This document shows positions 17,480 through 26,152 of a stretch of DNA of 64,000 nt, piece after piece. Under the pieces are notes generated by a model. That model made no database searches and was not told where the DNA came from. It saw only the letters and a program-made list of their open reading frames with translations. Source of the DNA: Mucilaginibacter myungsuensis (GTDB taxonomy: Bacteria; Bacteroidota; Bacteroidia; Sphingobacteriales; Sphingobacteriaceae); assembly GCF_015222005.1 (NCBI RefSeq), contig NZ_JADFFL010000004.1:418758-482757 (forward strand), in the 5' to 3' direction. Position numbers and translations under genes: made by a program. The stretch's first letter is position 1; each line of letters begins with the position of its first letter.

Positions 17480-18709
17480 CTATGCTTCGATCTTCACTCT
17501 CTTGTCGTCCTTAAAGAACAATAGGAACAGCACCATAACTGCCGCGGCGATACCGGCCGGGATCAGCCAGATCATTTTCCAATCGTGTGCACCGGCTACG
17601 GTGTAAGCGTCGGATATTTTACCTGCGATGTAGAAGCCGATCAGCATACCTATACCATAAGTAGCTAAAGCGATCATACCTTGTGCAGCGCTTTTTGCTT
17701 GCGGTCCGGCTTTAGAGTCGGTGTAGATCTGACCTGTTACAAAGAAAAAGTCGTAGCATACGCCGTGTAAGGCGATACCGATGATCAGCAAAAAGCTTAA
17801 CTCGCCCGCGTTACCGTAAGCGAACATGGCGTAACGTAAAGCCCAGGCCAGCATACCTACTAAAATGGTGTATTTAACGCCAAAGCGTTTAAAGAAGAGA
17901 GGTAAGGCTAACAGAAACAATACCTCAGATATCTGACCGATGGTCATTTTACCGGTAGGGTTATCAACTTTGATGTCAGCTAAAAAGCTGTTCGCATTTT
18001 GGTAGTAGAACGCCAATGGGATACAGATCAGGATAGACGCCAAAAAGAACACTAAAAAGTTTTTGTCTTTTAACAGTTTCAAAGCGTCCAGACCCAATAC
18101 CTGACCGATACTTACCTTTTCGCCTTTGGCGATCTTTGGCGGCGTAGCAGGTAAAATAAAGCTGTATAAGCCTAATACCAATGACGCGATGCCCGACATC
18201 AGGAAAGTGTTCCTTAACAGACCTGCACCGATACCTGCTTCAGAGTCCCAATGGAATAAGAAGCTGATGATCAGACCAGCAACGATCCAACCGATAGTAC
18301 CCCAGATACGGATGCCCGAGAATTGCTTTTCAGGGTCGCTCATTTGGTTAAAGGATACCGAGTTCACCAAAGCCAAAGTTGGCATGTAAACGATCATATA
18401 ACCTAAGGCATAAGGGTAAAATACCGAAATGTCTGCCGCCTGGTACATTTGGTACATCAGGATAGCGCCAACGATGTGCAGTACACCCAGGATGCGCTCG
18501 GCATTAAAGTATTTATCGGCGATGAGACCCACAATAAAAGGCGCAATGATCGCACCCCATGATTGAGTTGAAAATACCGCGCCGGTCTCTGCGCCGGAAG
18601 CCTTTAAGGTTGAACCCAGGAATGGGCCTAAGGTAACGAACCATCCGCCCCAGATAAAGAACTCCAGGAACATCATTACCGATAATTTGATTCTAATAGA
18701 ACTATTCAT
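17480..18709 (-). CDS. Nucleoside:H+ symporter-like MFS permease (NupG/XapB type)
   Basis: This 409-aa inner-membrane protein has 12 membrane segments. Its N-terminus (KLSVMMFLEFFIWGGWFVTLG) and motifs FNQMSDPEKQFSGIRIWG and GVCYDFFFVTGQIY are typical of the nucleoside:H+ symporter family common in Bacteroidota. In this phylum such permeases often sit in sugar-degradation clusters next to Gfo/Idh oxidoreductases and TIM-barrel isomerases, as here. The true substrate may be a sugar or glycoside rather than a nucleoside. Confidence 0.9.
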   Translation of the reverse strand: MNSSIRIKLSVMMFLEFFIWGGWFVTLGPFLGSTLKASGAETGAVFSTQSWGAIIAPFIVGLIADKYFNAERILGVLHIVGAILMYQMYQAADISVFYPYALGYMIVYMPTLALVNSVSFNQMSDPEKQFSGIRIWGTIGWIVAGLIISFLFHWDSEAGIGAGLLRNTFLMSGIASLVLGLYSFILPATPPKIAKGEKVSIGQVLGLDALKLLKDKNFLVFFLASILICIPLAFYYQNANSFLADIKVDNPTGKMTIGQISEVLFLLALPLFFKRFGVKYTILVGMLAWALRYAMFAYGNAGELSFLLIIGIALHGVCYDFFFVTGQIYTDSKAGPQAKSAAQGMIALATYGIGMLIGFYIAGKISDAYTVAGAHDWKMIWLIPAGIAAAVMVLFLLFFKDDKRVKIEA

Positions 18710-18748
18710 TTTGTGTTTAAAGTTTATACTTGGTTTTTCGTCTCACAA

Positions 18749-19801
18749 TTAAATTCCCAACGTCTTCCTGTTCAGTACATCGTCAGCACCCGAAGCAGCA
18801 AAATCGTCAAATGCACGCTCTGTTACACGGATAATATGATCTTTGATAAATTGTGCACCTTCTCTTGCGCCGTCCTCGGGGTGTTTCAAAGCGCACTCCC
18901 ATTCTAACACGGCCCAACCTTTAAAGTCATACTGTGCAAGTTTGCTAAAGATAGTTTTAAAATCCACTTGTCCGTCACCTAAAGAACGGAAACGTCCGGC
19001 GCGGTCTATCCAGTTCTGGTAACCACCATACACGCCCTGGCGACCGGTCGGGTTAAACTCAGCATCTTTAACGTGGAACATCTTGATACGCTCGTGGTAC
19101 AGGTCGATATATTCGATATAATCCAGGCATTGCAATACAAAGTGCGATGGATCATAAAGCAGGTTAGCACGTTTGTGGCCGTTAACTTTATCAAGGAACA
19201 TCTCAAAGGTGATACCATCATGCAGGTCCTCACCGGCGTGTATCTCGTAGCAAAGGTCGATGCCATGCTCCTCGTATACATCCAGGATCGGGGTCCAGCG
19301 TTTGCCTAATTCGGTAAAAGCGGTCTCCACGATACCGGCAGGGCGTTGCGGCCATGGGTATAACATTGGCCAAAGTAAAGCGCCACTAAAAGTGACGCTT
19401 GCGTTCAGGCCTAAATTCTGCGAGGCCTTAGCAGCATACTTCAATTGCTGAACGGCCCACTCCTGACGAGCTTTTGGATTCTTGCGGAACTGCTCAGGTG
19501 CAAAACCGTCGAACAGGTCGTCATAAACCGGGTTTACCGCTACCAGCTGACCTTGCAAATGAGTTGATAATTCGGTAATCTCTAAACCAGCAGCGTTAAC
19601 GATGCCTTTGATCTCGTCTGCATAGGTCTTACTTTCGGCAGCCTTTTGCAGATCGATAAAGCGAGGATCGCCGGTAGGCAACTGTACGCCTTTAAAGCCA
19701 AGGCCAGCGGCCCATTGGCAAATGCTTTCTAAACTATTATAAGGCGCTGTATCGCCAATAAATTGCGCTAAAAATATAGCAGGTCCTTTTACTGTTGTCA
19801 T
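18749..19801 (-). CDS. Sugar phosphate isomerase/epimerase (AP endonuclease 2-like TIM barrel)
   Basis: This 350-aa cytosolic TIM-barrel protein has the metal-ligand pattern of the xylose isomerase-like superfamily: YEIHAGED (Glu), NLLYDPSHF (Asp), KMFHVKDAEF (His) and VLEWECAL (Glu). It has no signal peptide. It starts 14 bp after the Gfo/Idh oxidoreductase stop, so the two are co-transcribed and probably act in sequence on an oxidised sugar. The exact reaction is unknown. Confidence 0.9.
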   Translation of the reverse strand: MTTVKGPAIFLAQFIGDTAPYNSLESICQWAAGLGFKGVQLPTGDPRFIDLQKAAESKTYADEIKGIVNAAGLEITELSTHLQGQLVAVNPVYDDLFDGFAPEQFRKNPKARQEWAVQQLKYAAKASQNLGLNASVTFSGALLWPMLYPWPQRPAGIVETAFTELGKRWTPILDVYEEHGIDLCYEIHAGEDLHDGITFEMFLDKVNGHKRANLLYDPSHFVLQCLDYIEYIDLYHERIKMFHVKDAEFNPTGRQGVYGGYQNWIDRAGRFRSLGDGQVDFKTIFSKLAQYDFKGWAVLEWECALKHPEDGAREGAQFIKDHIIRVTERAFDDFAASGADDVLNRKTLGI

Positions 19802-19814
19802 AATTGGTGATGGT

Positions 19815-20972
19815 TTATACAGTGGTTTTAAGTTCTATCCATTTTTGATCTGACTTGCCCGACGCGATCACCGTCTCAATAAACGCCATACCGCGTACAC
19901 CTTCTTCAATGCCCGGATAATCTTTCGACTCAACCGATGCTTCTTTACCTTCGATACTTGCTTCTACGCACTCCGCAAAGTTGCGATATAGATTGGCAAA
20001 AGCCTCCAGATACCCTTCAGGGTGGCCTGGCGGTACACGAAAATTGTGTTGCGCGAATGTACCGTTGTACTCTGCACCGGTGCGATAGATCTCGGTCGGC
20101 TGGTGCAGCCATTTGATCTGTAAGGTGTTGTTATCGGCTTGCTGCCATTCCATGCCTCCTTCTTCGCCGTAGATACGTATCCTAAGGTTATTCTCTTCTC
20201 CGGCAGCTATTTGGGTAGCCATCAGCGTACCGCTTGCGCCGTTCTCTAATTTTAAGAGTATCGCGCCGTCGTCGTCCAATAAGCGACCATCAATAACCAC
20301 GTTAATGTCGGCGCATAATTTCGTCACTTTTTGGCCGGTAACATACTCTAACAAATTGAAAGCGTGTGTGCCGATATCGCCCATAGCACCGGCAATGCCG
20401 CTTTGCGTTGGGTCGGTACGCCAGGCCGCCTGTTTATTTCCTGTCGATTCGCTAAACTCGCTCAACCAGCCTTGCGGATACTCCACATAAGCCTTGCGGA
20501 TCTTACCTAATTTACCTTCGGCGATGAACTGTTTAGCCTGCTTCACCATCGGGTAACCGGTATAAGTATGCGTCAGGCAAAACAGTTTTCCACTTGATGC
20601 TACTACTTTTTCCAAATCCAAAGCCTCGGCTAAAGAGAAGGTCATCGGTTTATCCAACACCACGTGGAAGCCGCTCTCCAAGGCCAATTTCGTCGGCGCA
20701 AAGTGTACATGGTTAGGCGTTACAATGCTGATCACCTGCACGCGCACATCCTCGGGTAGTTGTAATTCTTTCTCGATCAGTTCCTGATAAGAACCATAAG
20801 CACGGCTTTCGTCCACGTTCAATAATACTCCGCTGGCTTTCGACCTTTCGGCATTACTGCTAAAAGCGCCGCAGACCAGTTCGTATTTATCATCGATCCG
20901 GGCAGCAATGCGGTGCACCGCGCCAATAAAAGCGCCACTGCCCCCGCCGATCATTCCTAATCGTAGTTTCAT
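19815..20972 (-). CDS. Gfo/Idh/MocA family NAD(P)-dependent sugar oxidoreductase
   Basis: This 385-aa protein has an N-terminal Rossmann fold (RLGMIGGGSGAFIGAVHR), the cofactor-side EKP-like motif VVLDKPMTFS near residue 107, and a C-terminal alpha/beta domain with GDIGTHAFNLLEY carrying the usual catalytic Asp/His. Family members oxidise or reduce sugars at ring carbons, including C3. It has no Tat signal, so it is cytosolic. It is clustered with isomerases, a DUF1080 hydrolase and MFS permeases. Confidence 0.92.
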   Translation of the reverse strand: MKLRLGMIGGGSGAFIGAVHRIAARIDDKYELVCGAFSSNAERSKASGVLLNVDESRAYGSYQELIEKELQLPEDVRVQVISIVTPNHVHFAPTKLALESGFHVVLDKPMTFSLAEALDLEKVVASSGKLFCLTHTYTGYPMVKQAKQFIAEGKLGKIRKAYVEYPQGWLSEFSESTGNKQAAWRTDPTQSGIAGAMGDIGTHAFNLLEYVTGQKVTKLCADINVVIDGRLLDDDGAILLKLENGASGTLMATQIAAGEENNLRIRIYGEEGGMEWQQADNNTLQIKWLHQPTEIYRTGAEYNGTFAQHNFRVPPGHPEGYLEAFANLYRNFAECVEASIEGKEASVESKDYPGIEEGVRGMAFIETVIASGKSDQKWIELKTTV

Positions 20973-20991
20973 AGTAGATATAATTTATAGA

Positions 20992-21070
20992 GGGTGTCAT
21001 GCTGAGCTTGTCGAAGCATGGCGGGCAGGGCTTCTGCGCTCCACCCTTCGACAGGCTCAGGGTGACACCC
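20992..21070. repeat. Dispersed inverted repeat with GTGTCATGCTGAGC ends
   Basis: About 30-bp imperfect arms: GGGTGTCATGCTGAGC onward at 20992-21021 and its mirror ending GGCTCAGGGTGACACCC at 21041-21070. The sequence CTTCGACAGGCTCAGGGTGACA is a familiar intergenic element in Bacteroidota genomes (recalled, not searched). It sits between the DUF1080 and Gfo/Idh genes of the same operon, so it might weaken read-through. Confidence 0.8.
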
Positions 21071-21122
21071 CTTTTTTGAGTTTTGATCTTTGACTTAAGA
21101 CCTTCGACTCAAGACTTCAAAC

Positions 21123-21920
21123 TTACTTAGCCGCCGGCTGCACCAAAGTAGTGTACTCTCTGATCCAGATATTGCGGAAGCTGATCGGCTCGCTCGCATC
21201 GCCATGGGCTTGCAATTTGATAGGTGCAGGGCCATGTGGCTTGTTGTAAGTAGCTTTACCGATGTACTGCGTTGGGCCGGTCAGTTCAAAATGGTTCTGA
21301 ACCAATACGCCATTGAACAATAAGGTCACGTAAGCAGGGCTTTTAACGGTACCGTCGGCGTTAAAAACAGGCGCTGTCCAGATCACATCATAAGTTTGCC
21401 ACTCGCCCGGTTTGCGGTTAGGGTTAACCATTGGCGGCGATTGTTTGTAAACCGCACCAGCCTGACCGTTAGTGTAAGTTTTGTTGTTGTAAGCATCCAT
21501 GATCTGCACTTCGTAACCGGCATCGCCTTTACCAATAGATGCCAGGAACAGACCACTGTTACCACGTGCCTGGCCTTCGCCGGTGATGCTTTCAGGGATC
21601 TTAAATTCCAAGTGCAGTTGATAGTTACCGAAAGACTTTTTGGTCTCGATGTTACCACCTGTTTTGTTCACCTTCATGGTACCGTTCTCTACAGTCCAGG
21701 TAACAGGCGAATGATTATCTGTAGTTACCCACTCGTCCAGGTTCTTACCATCGAACAAAACCAAAGCGTCCGAAGGGGCTGTGCCCAAACCCGGGCCCGG
21801 CGTAATAACCGGAGGAACAGGGGTGTAAAACTCGGTATCAGCAGGCTTCGGCCTGTTCTGTGCAACAGCAGACAATACGCAAAGCGAACCTGCTACAGCT
21901 AATAATAATTGCTTCTTCAT
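21123..21920 (-). CDS. DUF1080 (3-keto-disaccharide hydrolase-like) secreted protein
   Basis: This 265-aa protein has a signal peptide (cleavage near SAVAQ at residue 21) and one DUF1080 jelly-roll domain: ALVLFDGKNLDEWV, GNIETKKSFGNYQLHLEFK, ARGNSGLFLA and the ending PISFRNIWIREY. DUF1080 proteins have been linked to hydrolysis of 3-keto-glycosides. Co-location with Gfo/Idh and isomerase genes fits a pathway where a glycoside is oxidised at C3 and then cleaved. It acts in the periplasm or on the surface. Activity is inferred. Confidence 0.92.
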   Translation of the reverse strand: MKKQLLLAVAGSLCVLSAVAQNRPKPADTEFYTPVPPVITPGPGLGTAPSDALVLFDGKNLDEWVTTDNHSPVTWTVENGTMKVNKTGGNIETKKSFGNYQLHLEFKIPESITGEGQARGNSGLFLASIGKGDAGYEVQIMDAYNNKTYTNGQAGAVYKQSPPMVNPNRKPGEWQTYDVIWTAPVFNADGTVKSPAYVTLLFNGVLVQNHFELTGPTQYIGKATYNKPHGPAPIKLQAHGDASEPISFRNIWIREYTTLVQPAAK

Positions 21921-21937
21921 CTTAATTAGGTCTGTAA

Positions 21938-22819
21938 TTATTTAAGTAAAGTGTCTTTGATGTAGTTAGCGCTCTGAGTGATGCTCTCGAAACCGTCCAT
22001 AGAGAAGTTCTCTTGTTCCATAAAGATGTGCTTAACGCCCGATTTCTTTTGAAATTCGAAGATTTTTTTAAAGTCGATGCTACCGGTACCAACCTCAGTG
22101 TTCAACTCGCGTTTGTTTTTGTCCATGTCTTTTACATGCCACATGCTAAAACGGCCCGGGTTCTCCTCGATCATTTTGATAGGATCGCGGCCAGCACGAA
22201 CTACCCAGTAGATATCCATCTCGAAGGTCACCAATTTAGGGTCGGTCTCTTTCAGCATGGTATCGTAAACGGCCGAACCATCGATCTGCTTAAATTCAAA
22301 ATCGTGGTTGTGGTAACCGATCTTCACGCCGGATGGTTTGGTGAATTTAGCGGTCTTGTTCAAAGCCTCAGCCAGGTATTTATAATCCTCTGGTTTTTTG
22401 CGGAATTTATCGCCGGTGGCCGGGATCACGATAGTATCCTGACCTAAAGCGTTAGCAGCCTCGATGCAAGAAGACAATTCGTCATCCTTACCATCGTACA
22501 TAAAACGATCCTGACCGTAGTGGCCGCTTGGCGACTTGATACCATTGTCTTTCAGCAATGCGCCAAAATCTTTAGATGGCATGCCGAAATATGTTTTCTT
22601 GCTCCAATCGTAACCGTAGGTCTCCAGCTCGGTGTAACCCGCTTTGGCTATCTTTTCGATAACGCCTTTCACGTCTTTACCAATGTAATCGCGTAGGGTG
22701 TATAATTGCAAACCTACTTTCAGGTTTGATTTGGCGGCGAATAAAGCGCTTGGCGACAATGTCATTAAGCCTGCAGACAATAAGCCTGTCTGTTTAAGGA
22801 AGTCTCTCCTGTTGGTCAT
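21938..22819 (-). CDS. Exported sugar phosphate isomerase/epimerase-like TIM barrel
   Basis: This 293-aa TIM-barrel protein begins with a Tat-like leader (TNRRDFLKQTGLLSAGLMTL) and so is probably periplasmic, which argues against a phosphorylated substrate. The domain has VGLQLYTLRDYIGKD, YTELETYGY, GYHNHDFEF, VTFEMDIYW, FSMWHVKDMD and HIFMEQENF, giving the superfamily's metal-ligand pattern. It lies 17 bp upstream of the DUF1080 gene. Processing of a keto-sugar in the periplasm is inferred. Confidence 0.9.
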   Translation of the reverse strand: MTNRRDFLKQTGLLSAGLMTLSPSALFAAKSNLKVGLQLYTLRDYIGKDVKGVIEKIAKAGYTELETYGYDWSKKTYFGMPSKDFGALLKDNGIKSPSGHYGQDRFMYDGKDDELSSCIEAANALGQDTIVIPATGDKFRKKPEDYKYLAEALNKTAKFTKPSGVKIGYHNHDFEFKQIDGSAVYDTMLKETDPKLVTFEMDIYWVVRAGRDPIKMIEENPGRFSMWHVKDMDKNKRELNTEVGTGSIDFKKIFEFQKKSGVKHIFMEQENFSMDGFESITQSANYIKDTLLK

Positions 22820-22845
22820 ATTAAAAATGTTATGTTGATCAAAAT

Positions 22846-23736
22846 TTATACATCACATATCTGCACCGATTTTTTTAGCGATGCCAGTTTATCTTTTTGT
22901 TTTGGTAAAAACTCCTGGGCCACAAACCCTTTAAAGCCGGTGGCTACAATAGCTTTCATAATAGCCGGGTAGTACAATTCCTGAGTATCATCTATCTCGT
23001 TACGGCCCGGCACACCGGCGGTGTGGTAATGGGCAATGTACTGATGATTCTCGCGGATGTTATGGATCACATCACCTTCATCTACCTGCATGTGGTAAAT
23101 GTCATACAGCAGTTTAAAATTTTCGGATCCCAAACGTTTACAGATCTCTACACCATTGGCGGTACGGTCGGCAAAGTAATCTTTATGGTTTATCTTGCTG
23201 TTCAGCAACTCCATTACCAGGGTAACGTTGTGCCTGGCAGCCAGCTCCACCATCGGCTTCAGACCTTCAACGCAATTGCTCCAGACGGTCTCGTTATCCA
23301 TACCACGGCGGCGGCCGCTAAAGCAGATCAGGTTCTTGTAACCTGCATCAGCCACTTTAGGGATCATCTCAGTATAGTTCTTATGCAATTGGGCGTGGAA
23401 TTTCTTCTCGCCAAATCCGTCGTCCAGGTTTATCTCGGCACCATTACACATGGCCGATGTCAGCCCGTGCTTTTTCAGGATATGCCATTCGCCGGGGCCG
23501 ATCAGGTCGATACCGGTCATGCCCATATCTTTGGCAGCGCCGCAAAGTTCGTCTAAAGTAAAGTCGTTAAAGCACCAGCGTGCTACCGAGTGATTGATGT
23601 TGCCCTTAAGCGCCATAGATGATTGTGAGGGTTGACCGGCCGTTGTGAAGGATGACAACGCACCAGCCGCGCCGGCCGCGACTGTACCTGTAATGATGTT
23701 CTTAATAGCCGACCGGCGGTTCTGTTTACGCTCCAT
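22846..23736 (-). CDS. Hydroxypyruvate isomerase-like TIM barrel with Tat leader
   Basis: The start is placed at ATG 23736 (MERKQNRRSAIKNIITG), which yields a Tat-type leader with NRRSAIKN; the frame is open to 23772. The 296-aa product has a xylose isomerase-like barrel with NHSVARWCFNDFTLDELC, LVMELLNSKINHKDY, LLYDIYHMQVDEGD, HYHTAGVPGRNEID and GFVAQEFLP, close to hydroxypyruvate isomerase (Hyi)-like proteins. It is the first gene of the leftward sugar cluster. Substrate unknown. Confidence 0.88.
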   Translation of the reverse strand: MERKQNRRSAIKNIITGTVAAGAAGALSSFTTAGQPSQSSMALKGNINHSVARWCFNDFTLDELCGAAKDMGMTGIDLIGPGEWHILKKHGLTSAMCNGAEINLDDGFGEKKFHAQLHKNYTEMIPKVADAGYKNLICFSGRRRGMDNETVWSNCVEGLKPMVELAARHNVTLVMELLNSKINHKDYFADRTANGVEICKRLGSENFKLLYDIYHMQVDEGDVIHNIRENHQYIAHYHTAGVPGRNEIDDTQELYYPAIMKAIVATGFKGFVAQEFLPKQKDKLASLKKSVQICDV

Positions 23737-23990
23737 ATTGTTATTAAATATTGCCTTTATACCGGCGCACATAAGCTTGCCTACTGTACATCAAACGCTT
23801 ATCGCGACCTTGGGCGGACCATCACTAAGTACCCATGCGGTTTACGCTTGTTTACCTTATGACTGCCCCGCTTTTGTAAGGTTTACCAAGCAGGCTTTAT
23901 ATAATTGGGGTTTGTAAATATATTGCTTTTTTCCGTTGAGGGCGCTCGGTAACAAAATGGATACAAAAAATTATTGAGGGCTTAACAAGG

Positions 23991-24602
23991 CTATTTCTCG
24001 TACTTCCAGTGGCGTTTTTTCCCTTCGGATACCCATTCCAGCATCGTCTCTAACCGCTTAAGACGGGTTGACTCGGTCTTGGCCTCGGCCAGCCATACCA
24101 GGTAATCTTTTTTGGCCGACGGACTGAACTTTTGGAAGTTCTGCATCGCCTCCACATTATCCTTAAAAGCTTCGATCAGATCATCCGGAACGGCAAGTTC
24201 CTCAGTGGGCCAAGTCTTTTTGGTCGATACCCTTTTGCCTGCTTTATTCAGTTCGATAGCATTGCGGAAATACCTGATCAGTATGTCGTCAGCAGGTAGA
24301 TCTTCCAAACTGGTGATCTTGCCCAAACCACCATAGCCTTCTTCTTCTCTAAACAACCCGTTGGGGTCGTCCATTAGTTTGGTCTTCCAAAAGTTAAGAC
24401 CGATGTGTTGTTTGAACGCAGCCATACCCGCCACCGGACCACCGTAAGCATCAAAATGCGGGCAGCCCCATTTGATCACTTCTACAATGCCGGGGTCGGC
24501 CTGATGTATCAATTCGCGGACATGCTCCAAAATAGGCTGCGCAAACTCTGCCGACTTGGCAATGTATTCGTCTACACGGGGTTCAAATTTATCTATGCTC
24601 AT
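23991..24602 (-). CDS. YdeI/OmpD-associated family protein (DUF1801 plus OmdA-like)
   Basis: I choose ATG 24602 (MSIDKFEPRVDEYIAK), giving 203 aa; the frame extends to 24686 but would overlap the upstream gene and lacks similarity. The N-terminal part (IVEVIKWGCPHFDAYGG, MAAFKQHIGLNFWK) is a DUF1801-type fold. The C-terminal part (VPDDLIEAFKDN, FQKFSPSAKKDYLVWLAEAK, RLKRLETMLEWVSEGKKR) is the YdeI/OmdA region, linked to envelope or antimicrobial-peptide resistance in some bacteria. It lies 11 bp after the YciI-like gene. Confidence 0.87.
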   Translation of the reverse strand: MSIDKFEPRVDEYIAKSAEFAQPILEHVRELIHQADPGIVEVIKWGCPHFDAYGGPVAGMAAFKQHIGLNFWKTKLMDDPNGLFREEEGYGGLGKITSLEDLPADDILIRYFRNAIELNKAGKRVSTKKTWPTEELAVPDDLIEAFKDNVEAMQNFQKFSPSAKKDYLVWLAEAKTESTRLKRLETMLEWVSEGKKRHWKYEK

Positions 24603-24613
24603 CACAACCAAAC

Positions 24614-25087
24614 TTACATATCTACAACGCTCTTTTTTTCCAACTTTTTGTGGGTCTTGGCTACCTCCATCAAAGCTGCTGAACAATAGAACGGGCGCAA
24701 CTCCATGATCAGCACACCGGCTTTAATGGCAGGGTCGGTCTCGGTCAGCGTCTTGGCTTCAGCAATGGTCGGCACATCGAAAATAAAGATACCTTCCACC
24801 TCGCCCGGATCCATGAACGGACCTGCGACCACCAGTTTACCTTCGTCGGCCAGTTTTGTGATATTCTTTAAATGCGCTTTTTGTATCTCGGCCATTTTGG
24901 CTTTATCATCGATCTTGGTCGGACCGGTCTTCAGGAAAGCAATTACATATTTGCGCATGCCATATTCGTCGGCCCCTAATTTTTTGGCAAGGGCGGCATC
25001 GTATTGCGGGTTGGATTTTGGTTCGGTCTTTTGCGCGTAGCTGTTAAAAGCCACGGCAAGCAAAGCAAGGGTCAGTAGTTTTTTCAT
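24614..25087 (-). CDS. Exported YciI-like protein
   Basis: This 157-aa protein has a signal peptide (residues 1-18, cleavage near NSYAQ) followed by a YciI/YCII-like ferredoxin-fold domain: KYVIAFLKTGP, AHLKNITKLADEGKLVVAGPF, GIFIFDVPTIAEAKTLTETDP and VLIMELRPFYC. Most YciI proteins are cytosolic, so the signal peptide is a feature of the Bacteroidota subgroup. Function is not known. It precedes the YdeI-like gene on the same strand. Confidence 0.85.
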   Translation of the reverse strand: MKKLLTLALLAVAFNSYAQKTEPKSNPQYDAALAKKLGADEYGMRKYVIAFLKTGPTKIDDKAKMAEIQKAHLKNITKLADEGKLVVAGPFMDPGEVEGIFIFDVPTIAEAKTLTETDPAIKAGVLIMELRPFYCSAALMEVAKTHKKLEKKSVVDM

Positions 25088-25162
25088 GATCGGGGAGATT
25101 GGTTTGAGTCAAATATAATGCGTGGATGTGGGGATATGCAAATGTGCAGGTGCTTTAAATAT

Positions 25163-25305
25163 TTGTCATTGCGAGGAGCGAAGAGGTGGGGCAGAGGGAT
25201 AGAGAGCGACGCGGCAATCCCATAGGCAGGTCCTCGTTGTTTGTCCTCTGAGACTGCCACGTCGCCCCAACGCACTTCCCTCCCCTTCGCTCCTCGCAAT
25301 GACAA
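25163..25305. repeat. Inverted-repeat element, CATTGCGAGG family, long variant
   Basis: TTGTCATTGCGAGGAGCGAAG (25163-25183) is perfectly complementary to 25285-25305, enclosing about 100 nt of further imperfectly paired sequence (ACGCGGCAATCCC, GACTGCCACGTCGC). It shares its ends with elements at 42367, 55218 and 63795. Found between two genes of the same strand. Confidence 0.85.
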
Positions 25306-25319
25306 AACTTATTTATGAA

Positions 25320-25973
25320 TTATCTGCTCAATTCTTTCAACGCATCCTTCGCTATCCATTTAGCCGACTTACTCCCCTGCTTCAACACCCGCTCCGCACA
25401 CTCGATAGCCGCTTCCCGCAAAACCTCATTCCGCTTACCGATCTGCCGTAACGCCCAGTTGACCGCCTTCTTCACAAAGTTGCGCCCATCCCAGGCTTCT
25501 CGTTTGATGATGGGGAAGAACGGATAGAACGTCTCATCAGCCGCTTTCTTTTGATGCACGGCAAACTCTGCCATCAGCACAAAACCGGCGCGTTTAACAA
25601 ATTCATGTTCGGACTTGGTGTACTCCAATACCTTATCCATCGCGAACGGTGTTTTCCAGAACAAGTTACCACAAGCCTGATCACAAACGTCCCACGATAC
25701 GAACTGGTGCGTCCAATGATCCATTTGGGTGGGTGTAAGTTGAACATGATCGGCGATCAGCGTCGCCAAAATGCGGGCCTCATGGATATCGGTATCCCAA
25801 AGTTCCAGCGCCAGTTGATGGTCTTTCTTGATGATCTTGGCCAGCTTGCGCACTTCGGGGATCTTTACGCCAAGGGCTTTAGTGTTATCGATACCAAACC
25901 GGGCCATCCCGGCAAGGTACTGCAGGGAGGAGAGGTCTTTTAGCGTGTCGATGATGTCTTCGGAGGTGGGCAT
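25320..25973 (-). CDS. AlkD-type DNA alkylation repair protein
   Basis: This 217-aa protein is built from HEAT-like helical repeats and belongs to the AlkC/AlkD family of DNA glycosylases that remove bulky or cationic alkylated bases without base flipping. Typical pieces are MARFGIDNTKALGVKIPEVRKLAK, WDTDIHEARILATLIAD, SWDVCDQACGNLFWKT, FVKRAGFVLMAEFAVH and AWDGRNFVKKAVNWALRQIGKRN. The length is normal for AlkD. It stands alone, just downstream of the remnant toxin gene. Confidence 0.92.
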   Translation of the reverse strand: MPTSEDIIDTLKDLSSLQYLAGMARFGIDNTKALGVKIPEVRKLAKIIKKDHQLALELWDTDIHEARILATLIADHVQLTPTQMDHWTHQFVSWDVCDQACGNLFWKTPFAMDKVLEYTKSEHEFVKRAGFVLMAEFAVHQKKAADETFYPFFPIIKREAWDGRNFVKKAVNWALRQIGKRNEVLREAAIECAERVLKQGSKSAKWIAKDALKELSR

Positions 25974-25991
25974 GGGCTATATCAAAACTTA

Positions 25992-26152
25992 CTACCGGTA
26001 GAACAGGGTATTATGTTTAGAAATCACAAATGATCGAACCTTATGCCCGCGAAATGCCGGTTTACCGATATCGGGGTTCAATTCTATAAGGTCTATGATA
26101 TGATAAACTATTTATGCTCAGCTCGCTTGCTCCAAATTACATCTCGAGCCAT
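25992..26152 (-). pseudogene. Remnant of a RelE/ParE-type toxin gene, internally deleted
   Basis: Reverse-strand ATG 26152 opens MARDVIWSKRAEHK then stops, a typical RelE/ParE toxin N-terminus (VxWSxxAE). After about 40 nt, a different frame resumes as DLIELNPDIGKPAFRGHK then VRSFVISKHNTLFYR and ends at 25992, the canonical toxin C-terminus (NPxxG...VRxFVISKxNTLFYR). About 45 central codons, including most helices, are missing compared with a normal toxin of roughly 95-100 aa. The ATG overlaps the antitoxin stop region, the usual operon arrangement. It cannot encode an intact toxin. Confidence 0.75.

Noticed and set aside
17480..18709. Assigning a nucleoside substrate and the symbol nupG
   Set aside because: Family resemblance is clear, but the neighbours are sugar enzymes and substrate residues cannot be judged, so no symbol is given.
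20992..21070. Intrinsic terminator splitting the sugar operon
   Set aside because: The T-run follows the hairpin only on the forward strand, whereas the genes run leftward; it is better described as a dispersed inverted repeat.
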